Assembly (NCBI GenBank): GCA_021014325.1
Contig: CM037472.1
Location: 29,412,234 to 29,476,233, forward strand
DNA length: 64,000 nt
Source of the DNA: Plazaster borealis
Taxonomy: Eukaryota; Echinodermata; Asteroidea; Forcipulatida; Labidiasteridae
Reading direction: 5' to 3'
The position numbers and the translations under genes are program-made. The notes under the pieces were generated by a model. The model worked only from the letters and a program-made list of their open reading frames with translations, was not told the DNA's origin and searched no databases. Within the stretch, counting starts at the first letter, position 1. Each line of letters opens with the position of its first letter. Below are positions 1-12,000 of the stretch, in pieces.

Positions 1-3000
1 AGCAATGTGGAATGTGGTGCAGCCCTATTAATCCTGCAGAGTTTTCTTGTATTGAGTGTCAGGGTGTTCTGTGCGGGGAATGTAACAGAAATGTTCACTG
101 GGGGAAACTAACAAAACATCACCGTCGTCCCATTCCAAAAAAATCTAATGACTCAGAAGTAGTGAACACAGAAGATCTGACATCAAAAATATCTCCATCA
201 ACTAATGACAAATTGGAGAGAGGTCTTGTATTTCATGAAACTTTCTCAGAAGCAGTTGACGGTGTTTCAAAGAGATACTCTTCATCCACGGATGAGGAAT
301 TCCACAGTGCCATCGGTCTAGATTCACTCTCGACCTTGCCAGTTTTAGAGAAACTTGAAAACCCCCCCGATTTTAACATTCACATAATTGGGGAACAGTC
401 AAGTGATTGTAGACTTTCTTCAATGGATGAAATATCGAGTAACGAGTTCCGCAGTCTTGAGGAAGCGCTTGAAAGGTCAACGATGAATCAGATATTAGAG
501 GAGCGCGACCTCATGGAAAACCACCTTGATGGATCCCAAGAACCCGAGGCCCTGTCGTTCAGCTCTGGGCATTTCATTGCCCAAAACAGCTCAATTGTTT
601 GCCAACCAACCGGTTCATCCTCTCAACCAGAATCTAAACCCAAACGACCAACGGCAATGCCACGTCAGAGAGAGAGAAATGCACAAGCCCCAGCAAAACA
701 AGAGTTAAGAACGCAACCAGTGGGAACGCAGCCAGTTTCTCCGAAGCCAGTATCGGTACAAACTTCCACAATTAAGGACACCAGCGTCAGGCAAGTACAG
801 TCTGTTGTCGATCATCCGAGGAGTGGATCCAACCCAAAGCCAAAGCTGGCAGTCTCATTATCCAGCTCAGGCAGAGAGACCAACCTGACTAAACCGATTG
901 CTTCAGTGATGGGAACATCTCAGAATTCGATCAGTTCCAATGAAGGAGATAGCGATCATCAGGTCGACTCACCAAGGGGAAGCTTCAACAGGAAGCAAAT
1001 GAACATTCAAGGAGTTTTGAGGGAAGATGGAGGTGCTGTGAGAAACCAGCAGAAGGCAAAGGAACCAGCCATCAAGTACTCTCCAGGATTCCTGCTGGTT
1101 GATGAAAATGAAAATCTTCAGGTGCTTATTAATAACATATTAAACAGCACATTGATCTATATTTATGTTATAATTAAATAATATTAATTAATATCAAGTG
1201 TATACAAAAATTGTGGATGCATTTGAGTGCATTTTCATAGACTATAATCACAAGTTGAAATCTGGATCCATTTCATGAGGCGAAGCTGATTGAAATAGAA
1301 AAGCCAGATTCGCGATCGAAATGCATTGTTTTATAACTCACTCATAGATCCTTGACATTTGGAAATTAATTTTTTTCACAATAAACACAAAATAGTCACA
1401 GAAACACCTCCCCCACCCCCACACTCTGAGTTTTCTAAAAGCTCCTTCTAAACAGCATAGACGACTCCATGTAGATGTTTTACGCATTTTGTGTTGATCG
1501 CGTTGCTTTATGGGTTGATTCTGTAGGATATCTCAAACTGTACCTTTAAAAAAAAACACCTTGAGAATTGTGAATTATAAAGAAAAGGTGTAAGACTGAT
1601 GGCAGTGGGATTGACCGATAGTGTCATGATTGACCGATAGTGCAATGCAATTGACCGATCACCGGGTTGACCAATTGCACCCAACATAGACACCAACCTT
1701 GTCTGCCGTGACAAGACCTTGCCTCATTTGGACAAACGGGCAGGCAACAGCTCAAAATTTTGGAAACAACTCTGTGAAATTTCTAATATTATCCATATTG
1801 GACTGAATGGACTGAATTTTAAATTTTGGAGCGTTGTGGCAGTGTACACATGCATAAATGACAAAATAAAGGATGACACGTGACGTATGTTTCACCAATC
1901 AAATGATAAGTATCTGGGACACGTGTGGTATAATATTAATTAATTGCATGATATATTACCTGAAAAATGAAGACCTTAACAAGTGTATTAGAGATGCATA
2001 TTTTCAATCTATTTATAAATCATTTGTCGTATTTGGAGCATTTTACAGAAGGTTTATTTGGAAACTGGTAAAATCTATGGTTTGCAATATTGTGAAACAG
2101 CTGTACATACTACATTGCCAATGACTTAAACATATTTTAGTTCTTGCACAGAGTTAATGTTCATTCAGTCTTTTGGATGTTGTTTTTGTCTGATAGGTTG
2201 AATCAACTGAGAGGTTTGTTGAGTTTCTGGGATGTCCCTTATCTTCCCTCGTCAAAGTTGTCTCCATCTTTGGCAATACAGGAGATGGCAAATCCCACAC
2301 TCTCAACCACACCTTCTTCGGGGGGCAAGACATCTTCCGCACATCTCCAGCCCAGGACTCCTGCACCATCGGCATCTGGGCCGCTTACGACACGGCGACT
2401 AACATCATCGTCACGGACACCGAGGGCCTGCAGGGGATTTCCAACAACGAGAACCAACGAACCCGTCTGCTCCTGAAGGTCTTGGCAATCTCCGATGTGG
2501 TCATCTACCGTACGAGGGCCGACCGACTGCACAGGGATCTGTTTCAGTTTCTTGGGGATGCATCCAAGGCGTACAGTCGACATTTCAATCTAGAGTTGAA
2601 GGCGGCATCAGAGAGAGGTCATCTCAGCGGGTCCTTGACTAGCCTAGGTCCTGCTGTTATTGTTTTTCAAGAGACAACTCATACTGTACCTCTAGGAGGT
2701 GGTAGGTATTTCTATTATCAGTAAAATATCACTAACATACTAATAATCAACATTTATAAAGCGCCTCATATGCAGTGTTTCTATACAGCGCTTCATATGC
2801 AGTGTTTCTATAAAGCGCTTTACAAATAGTTACGAAAACAAACAATAGCATAATAAACATCTGAAGAGAGAGCAATCAAGAAGTTGAATTAGATAGGTGT
2901 GTTTTCTATCTATTTTTGAAAGTGTTCACAGTCCGAGAATCACATATGATTATGGGGAGATTGTTCCAATGTTTGGTGGCACAAAATGACAAGGCTCGTT

Positions 3001-6000
3001 CACCGTAGTGAGTATGGGTACGGGACCAGGATGGAATGGGACGAAAATGCATGGTGAATACATGTAGTACCAAAATGGCGTACGCCATGCTGTTCACCAT
3101 GTAATGGTTTGATAAATAAATGCTGCATGACCAACAATCATGAAATGACAAGGATCTACTTTGATGTTATACACAATCTCTGTTATCTGTTGAGCAATTA
3201 CATCCAGTTTTGAGTTTTTACAGGAAGTGCCTAGTTTTTGTCATGGAGTGTAGAATGCATCAAGCGAGTCTTGTGTGTATGCAAACATTGGGTGTACACG
3301 TACCTTGCTTTAATTTGTGAAGGAAACAAAATCCGGCACATTATTTGGCCTCAATGCTTGAACATACAAGCCTTGGTCTATATCTGTACATACATGTAGT
3401 TTGTTGATGCACAAATTATTTTCTGGGAATATGAACTATGTTTGTACATGTACCCACATGTACGTAGATGGGACAAAAAATATCACTTAAACATTTTACA
3501 TGATATCATTTGAGAAGGGCGCCCTCAGCTATAGGTCAAAAGAAGGTTGTTCATCGGCCCATCCTGTGGGCTGTGCGTACATAGATGTACGTTTTCCATT
3601 GTTGCATCATCGTTTTACCTCAAAGATGGCGGCGTGATGATGTCAATGCTTGTGGTCTATTGTGCAGGGACCAATTTTGTCCAACATTTTTACATAGCAA
3701 AATATTTAGACTTGTCTTGTTTTATGCACACTGAATGCTAATATTGAGTATAAACGATGAATTTTGAGTTGCAACCGATTCTTTTTGTTTAGCATTTTGC
3801 TCTGCTGTACAAGGGAAATCGTTCACTGTTTTGGGATGCATCTTGTTGGTTTATTTCGTACCCAGCAGATATTAATAATTTCAAAAAACTAATTTGTTTT
3901 CTCTTTCCAAAGATCAACCTTCAACGGGAGATAGCCTAACTGTATCACCTGACGCCATCCTGCGGGAACGTTTCAAGGAATACGGTCATAACATAGACGC
4001 ATTCAGCTGTGTGCAGTATATAGGGACACAATCTGTCACTCCACCAACAGACTTCAGGGGACTACGCAAGGCTATATTGGCCCATGTACGAAACAGCAGT
4101 GTCAGGTCGCCGCGACCACCAGCAGTTGTGTACAGCGCCCTCAAGGTGAGAGATCTATGAGTCAAGTCATATTATTTTCTTAAGCGCTTGTTAGCCTTTG
4201 CATTTGTCATCTTGCTTGCAAATATTTTCCCCTATTTTGTTTAATGTAATTGTAAATATCTCCTTGATTGTACAAATCTCTCTGATTGCAAGATGCAAAT
4301 GTTAGCAGCTCTGTAATGCAAATAACATGAATCTTTCCTCATTGTGTACCACTATGAAAGATGCTACAATCACCTAACCTGACACCATAAATGAAGTGTC
4401 TACGTAACATGTATTCTTGTTCATGTACTCCTCTGTTTCACTGATCAGTAGTATAGAAAAAAGTAGGGTTTAAATTTGTTTTTCTTTTTGTGAAGAGGAT
4501 CATCATAATTGCTTGTAGTTTTGAAGAAAAAAATTCCAAATAATTCTTGCAGGTGCTTAATGATAAATTCAGTGGTGAGATTGATGCTACAGTGCCCTCC
4601 ACCTTCCCAGATGAATACTTCACTTGTTCAGCTCGGTGCTTGTCATGTGACGCTCGCTGTAGCTGCACAATGAACCACACCAAGGATAACCTCACACACT
4701 TCGCTGAGGCACGCTGTCGCTATCAGCATCAGTATGATAATGAGGTGTTTACATGCAAGGTAAGAAAGAGGCAATGCGTGTTGCCTCCTGGCATATCAAG
4801 CGTGAGGTTGTAATTCTTTATGTGATGCTAGCTGGAGTTGTACAATGAACCCCATTGAGGATAACCTCACACTCTATGCTTAGGCATGTTGTTGAGGCAC
4901 ACTGTGGAGATCAGCATCAGTATTATAATGAGGTTTATAAATGACAATGAAGTAAGAAGGAGGCTATGCATGCACCTTAAGACATGTGATATTCCAGCTG
5001 TGTGATGAATACCAGTGGGGTTAACCTCACACACTATGTCGAGGCACATTGCTGAGGCACACTATCATTATCAGCATCAGTATGATAATGAGGTTTGTGA
5101 TAATGAGGTAAGCAAGAGAGGTACCTTGAGACATGTCAAGCATGAGGGGTTTTTTTATGAGATGTTCAAATCCCATCAGCTCATTGTAGCTGTATGATGA
5201 ATGTATGTAAGATGTTAGCCCTATACAGGACTCTTCCTCTGTGCTGTACACAGATACAGATTCCTATATATCGGGGCCCGTTTCTGGGGCGGAAAAAAAT
5301 TCAAAGCTTCAGAACTCAAATCTTAACTGCAAGAAGCCACTAATTTCACCGGATTCACATTCCATGGCAGCATACAATTTTTTGCAGTGGGTTTTGGACG
5401 TCATATATTCCTCATTAATTTGTAATTTTCATGAAATAATGCAGCTCTCAACGTAATAAAATTCTGCAAACTTTAAACACTTTATCAAGAAAAACCAAGA
5501 TGCGGGTGTTTGCGTGTGTTCGTGATGTCTGCGCTGGCGTCAATTTCGCATACCGCAAAATGCACCGAATTTCTATCGAACTTTTTGGTCACAGTATCTT
5601 GACTGCACAGCGTTAACATGCAAACGCAGCGTATGATATGCGCGGCATGCATCATGCGTCTTAAACGCGAATGTACGCGTGTGTATGTAACTCAAGACGT
5701 GAAACATGCCTTACCCACTTCTTATTACAGGATTCAAACTGACAACTTGTCGCTGGGCCTAATGGTGGTCTAGCGGTAAGACATCTGCTCTAGAAGGGCA
5801 GGGGTCGTGGGTTCGACTCCCACCTGCCTGTGGATTTTTTCCCTGCAGGACGCAGGAAAGCACTGAGTAGATGGTGCTTATCGGTGTAGGGTAAACAAAT
5901 ATATATCAAACATGAGGTTAAACATTTTCATGTGTGTCTAAATTCACCCCTTGCACAACTTGGAACGCACCTCCGCGCAATGCGCGTCTACCATTTCCGC

Positions 6001-9000
6001 CGTTTTGGGAGTAAATTCCTTCGTGTACATTTTCTTTCTCAGGTGCTTGTAAGTTTCCTCCGCATTGTGCAGGGGGTCAATATAGTTTGTTGTTTCTTCA
6101 CGTTAATGGTAACAGCAGCATTCTTAATTTGTATGAAATCATTCTAATTTGACAGGCTTGTTACGGGCGAGGTGAGGAAGTCTTGGTGGTCCCTAAGACT
6201 TCATCTTCAGGGGATACATCTTGGCTTGGTCTCGTCAAGTATGCTTGGTCTGGGTAAGTTGATCGTTCAACATCAGGGATCTTTCATATAAGGACATAGG
6301 AATTGGTTTCTTGAGAAAGTTGGGAAATAAGTGTTTGGTAGATGTAGACTACAACATTTTAAGGTTTAAAGGATTGGATTGTAAAATTATACCAGCCTTC
6401 TTGTTATCAAGTATGACCTAACATGTTATTGCAATAGGTGCTCCTTTTTTAAGCAAACAATCAATAATTTGTTCCTACATGTATTTGTTTGATGTTTTAC
6501 TAAAAAGTTGTTAAGGCAGCAGTGGTTTAGTTTAGGAAATTTGTCTGTAATTGAAACCCAGGCATGATATTCTTCCAGGGGCGGATCCAGGATTTTCCAA
6601 ACGGGGGGGCGTGAAAATATACCAAGCAGCAAAATCTTCCCTTCCCCATTTCTCTCCCCCCTTCTCTCTCTCTCCCTCTTTTTTTCTTTTCTCCCTAATT
6701 TTTTTTTTTTTTTTTTATTTAATTGGGGGGGCGTGCGCCCCCCACGCCCCCCCTGGATCCGCGCCTGTCTTCCTACTTTACTCTTCCTAACTGTTATCTT
6801 TTTACTTGTAAACTTTTTTGGCGGTTTTAAATGTTTAACAAGGTTTTTAGTGATCGTGGGTTTTTACTTTTTCATTAAGTGCTTTTACTCTATGGTATAT
6901 GATTAATTCATTAGTTTGTTTTACTGATTTACTGATTTACTGCTCTACTGTAAATTTTGTTGTGATTTCCTGTAAAGCGTTTTGAGATTATATGTAAAAC
7001 GCTGTAGAAAACATTATTAATATTATTATTACTTTAATCTGATTTCAAGATTCTTGCCTTCAGAAATTAAGAAAAAGCCTATCTATATGTAGGTCAGCCC
7101 TTGCCAATAATTTGTCCCACCTTTTTTCACAGGTCAAATATTCTCTAAACATTGCAGTGTATTTAAAACTTGCAGTTGGACAGTACTCAGGCCTTATGCT
7201 TCATTTTTAATAGGGCAAGGGCACCAAGGCGTTTTTCTTGGAAAAGGGTACCTCCATGTGGAAATTGTAAATTTCTATTGGAACAATCACAGGGCACCAA
7301 GGCAATAACCGGAGGCCTCCATTACCTTTATGAAGTATCAGGTCTGAGTATGTATATTTATATTAGACTTTAAATTATGAAACAATAATTCTGATTATGA
7401 TGTTGCGTTGTAGATATGTTTTGGAGTGCCCAAACTGTGGGATCATCTTCCGTAGCAGACAACACTGGTATGGTAATCTAGACCCAGAACAAACTGCAGT
7501 CAGGACAGAGCTCAGACATGTTTGGCCAGGGGTAAGTAAAGTTGACAGAATATCTTCTTTTCTTCTTCATCACACACATTGGTTCAGAAATAGACTGATC
7601 CAAATAGCCTCATCGACCATAAAAAGTGTCTATAAGCCATTTTGAGATATGGTGGACATAATACTGTGACACTACAGTCATCATTGTGCATGCACACAAC
7701 ACGGAGCTGTTTGCTTACCAGAACAGCTATTACGAGCATCCTGTACACAAGAATATCATTACTAAATGTCTTTTATTGAGTGATTAATCATGGAAATTTA
7801 ATATTTTGTACAATTTATGATAACAATATAGCAAAGAGATGTCAACTGGTATGAACATGATGCATGCACTTATGATAACAGACATGGACTTGCTTCAGTT
7901 ACTTTGCAGTTTCCTTTAATATTGTTTCATTTTTCAATAAAGATAATGTGTTGTGATTTCTCTTTTAAATGTTATTATTTAATTAATAAAATTTTAAAAT
8001 AATTTCTTCTTAATTGTTATTCTTGAATTAATAAAATCTTTTAGTTGAAAACCCTAGAACAGCGGTTATGTTTTTGAAGTTTTGCATGGATGATACGAGC
8101 AAGGATTAATAATTAAAACCCCACATGAATTTATTAAATAAGCGGCATGTGTTTGAAATTGAGTGAATAGACTGGTGGCTCTCTCTGAGCACCATGCAAT
8201 TATCACCTCTATTGTATTCGGGGTTTAAGGGCTTCATGTCATTTCTCAACCTTGCACAATTATTAAACAATACATTTTGTCCCACGACTGTATTTGGTTT
8301 GGGTAAGATTGTCTGTATACATGTACACCCAAACCAAACAGTGCACTTCTATTTGCCCTTTGCATGGATCCGCCATGTGCGTGTATAGCCTCGACTTCAT
8401 GCTTCATTTGTATTATATTTATGTATCTGTTTGGATGAAAGTCATTACATTACTGTGACAATACAGAGTTATATAATGCTTTTATTCACTGCTGTCCCCA
8501 AGTTCAGGCTGATCGTGCAAAGGGCGAGTAGTGTCCACCATACCTCAAAAAGGCTATCATCAACTTGGTTTGGTTTTGATTGTTTCCTTTATCTCTTCTC
8601 ACGTTCAAGGGTTGCACTGTACTTCAAGGTACCCATAATGCAGCGAGGCGAGTAGTGGATGGTCTCTCCTCCGTCATACAGACAGTTGGCTCAGTCAGCG
8701 CTCGACCAACTCAGATGGTTACTCAGTGGATGACCGACCAGATTGCACCAGCCTACTGGAGACCCAATGCAGAGATTAACGTAACTCAACACACCTTTGA
8801 TAATTAACCCTCCGTCTGTCCATTTGAAACCACTGAAAAAACCCATGTCTCACACTTGACTGTAGCTTTGGGTACGCACACACACCATTGTGGGGACTTT
8901 TACACAATGGAACAAAGGTCCTCACAATGTTTTTCTTTGTTAAACTGGGTCCCCACAAGGGAATTCTTTAAAAAAGGGAATAATAGACCAACAATAGCAA

Positions 9001-12000
9001 GTACCCACAACTGAGTGTGCAAAGGAATGTCCGACACACTCTTAAGGTTTACCCTCATATCAAAGTGCACTCAACCGTGTATGATCAGTGAAGCGTGTAA
9101 ATGGTTTTGGATGGTGAAACAGTGGGCTCCGCAGTCTACCAGATAGTAGGAGGGTTACTTATTAAATTAAATTACACGAAGTCCACCTAAAGTTTAAAAA
9201 TACTCACAAACTATAATCTATATTTTGAATGAACATCCTCAAATTTGGTGCATTATGTGAACATCTTTAGGGGCCATTCATAGTTGTCGATGTTTTTTAA
9301 ATTTCGATTTTTTTTTTTTTTTTCCAAAGTTTTTTGACCCACCCACCCACCCCTAATTTCGATTATAAAAAAATTGATTTGTTATGCAGTATTAAAAATA
9401 AAACTACATGTTGTTTGTACATGTACTTGCATATGTTTTCATCAACAGCAACTTTCATGGATTCGTAATTTGAGGATCGGTTTTACAGAACTTCTTTTGC
9501 AATGAAATCTTTGTGATTTATTGATCGGTCGACAACGCACATTGGGGAAAAAAAATTGCGGTGAGAGCGATGTGTTTATGAGTACGAGGTTATAATTTTG
9601 CATAAAAAACACAGGAACAAGGTTGAAATTAGACTCCACCGCACGTCTTCTGACCCTGGAAATTCGAGTTGCGTGTTTCCCTACTCGCCCAAGTATTCAT
9701 GGAAGACCGCAAGCCGCATATCGGGCCAGCTGCCGGGCCGCAATTTATTGTTAACGTGCCGTTTTTTTCATGCACACCTTGTGGTTCCGCGATATATGAT
9801 TATACAGGCAAACTTAAAGTGCTTCCCGATGCCAGGTTCCCCCTCTGTGTGAGAGTTACTTGCTGCTTGATGATCGATGTTGGACGCGGAGGTCTCACAT
9901 GCCTGCTCGACCACCCCTTGCCAACTCGATTCCGACCAACTCGACCGTTTACCAACTCGATCGTTGTACTAACTCGACAGTTTGCTTTCAATTTACAAGC
10001 TCAACTCGTCTGTTGTCCAACACGTTCGTTGTCCAACTCGCCCGCTGCAAGTAAAATAGAAAAGTCAACTCGTCCGTTGTGCCAAATCACACGCGGGCCG
10101 TCCTCCCAATGGTGTTTCACATAATGGGCCAAGCACATGGTGTTTTTTTGCATAGTGGTGAGTCACGCACATGCATGCTGTACAAATTATAATGTATGTG
10201 TACACATTGTACCTCGGGTCATCACGCGCATAGGACCGCTGTACGCAGGCAAGTCAAACGGTCTAGCTTTTTTCCGTTTTTGGGGGTTTTTTTTTAAGTG
10301 AATTTCGATTTTCAGTTATTTACCTTGACCCACCCACCCACTAATTCGAAAAAAAAAAAATTGAAATTTAAAAAACATCGACAATTTTGAATGGCCCCTT
10401 ACACACCAAGTTTCCTGGGTGCTTCGTGCATTACACGACGTACGAGATGTGCATCTTGACATCCTGCCATGAATACACAGGCCTGCTATTAGAGGGTTCT
10501 ATAGGTCTGAGACAAGCCATCCAACTTTGATTTTACATTTAAATGATCTCCCATCCAATAACTGAGCACATTCGTCAATTCTTGACTTGGCAATTAGGTC
10601 ACTGAATTTCCGTTGAGCTAACGTTCTGGGAGCTTCAAAGGGACATATTACGTTGGGTTGTGTGCGTTGGGCTATAAAAGCTTTTTTGATGAAATGAATA
10701 TGGTTGGAAAGATATTTTAAAAGTAGAATATAATGATTCACATAAATATCCCTCAAAATTGTCTGCCATTTTGTTGAGTCAAAAATTAGGTTCTACAAAA
10801 TGGCGGACCGTGTTGGTTTCAAAGAAAAAGGAAACTACACAATTTCGGTTTATATTTGTGTGGATCATTATATTCTACTTTTTAAAAACATCTTTCCAAC
10901 CATAACAAAAATGCTTTTTACAGCCCAAATCTTCCAGTCCGACGACAATGTGTCCTTTTAATGATGAGTGCACTAGAGTCAGTAACTTAACTACACTACT
11001 ATGCTTAGGATTTGAACAGGTGGTGTGTCCTGGCGTGTTGTAGCTGAGTGGTCTAGTGCATCAGACTCAAGTTCTGATGGCTGAATCGTCAGGGTTTGGT
11101 TTTGATTCCCGGACATCATGACACTTATGTCCTTGAACAATGCACTTAGCCACAATTGCTTCTCTTAATAACCTAGGTGTATAACTGGGAACCTGAGAGG
11201 ACTGAAAAAGTATTGGTTTGGATTAACCCCTTAGCGCTAATATAAGCAGCTTGGGGTTGTATGTTCCCCAGGGAGTTGAGAAAGTTAGAGGAAAAGTCCA
11301 AGTACGCCTGATGCCCAGGTGTTGTAAAGCACCTTGATCCAGCTGCTGGGATATGTGTGCTATATAAAAACCTAGTATTATTATTGTTACTAACACACAA
11401 CTATGTGATGGCAAGTCCTGCAGTCTGAGCATCTGACTACAGTGCCACAAACACAGTCCAGTTATCTCTTCATGTGATCCCAGCATTGAACTCTTCTTTC
11501 AATTTACTTTTCATCAGGAATGTTACATGTGTTCTCATCCGTTTGGTGAGAGTGAGAAGATACATCATTGCCGAGCTTGTGGCGAGGGTTTCTGTGATGA
11601 TTGCTCCGCTCATCAGATGCCCGTTCCTGAGAGAGGCTGGGGTGACAAGCCTGTCAGGGTGTGTGAACAGTGCTACATGAAGAAATGCCAAGGTAAGGGA
11701 AAGGAAGCAAAATGATCGATCAAACGAGGAAGGAGACAAAGTTGAAAATAGACATTTCTGGTGCTGAGGCTGGTGCTATGTGTTTCATCAAATAGGAATG
11801 TAAAGTTACAAGTCTTGCTTTGAAGCCAAGATTTTCCCACAAGTTTTTTTTACACAAACTGACACAATTTTACCTTCTGAAATCTGCAAAATTTTGCAAG
11901 ATAATCAGTTTCGTAGAGGGTCTTTGGTTTGAATCCAGGCTTCCTTTTAAATTTTGTTTTTGTGTGGATAGCTTTGAGGGTGCCATATTTAGACCTCTTG

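Larger units (their letters stand above)
1122..3912. other. ZFYVE1 introns 1 and 2, non-coding content
   Basis: Intron 1 (1122-2196) is AT-rich with one small tandem repeat. Intron 2 (2699-3912) holds an L2/CR1-type tail at 2745-3055. The rest of intron 2 (about 3060-3912) shows no feature I recognise. No splice-consistent coding exon is visible between the flanking exons, which join directly onto conserved protein sequence. Confidence 0.6.

Noticed and set aside
9669..10124. 151-codon plus-strand frame
   Set aside because: Lies wholly inside the Harbinger-like non-autonomous element; no transposase motifs.
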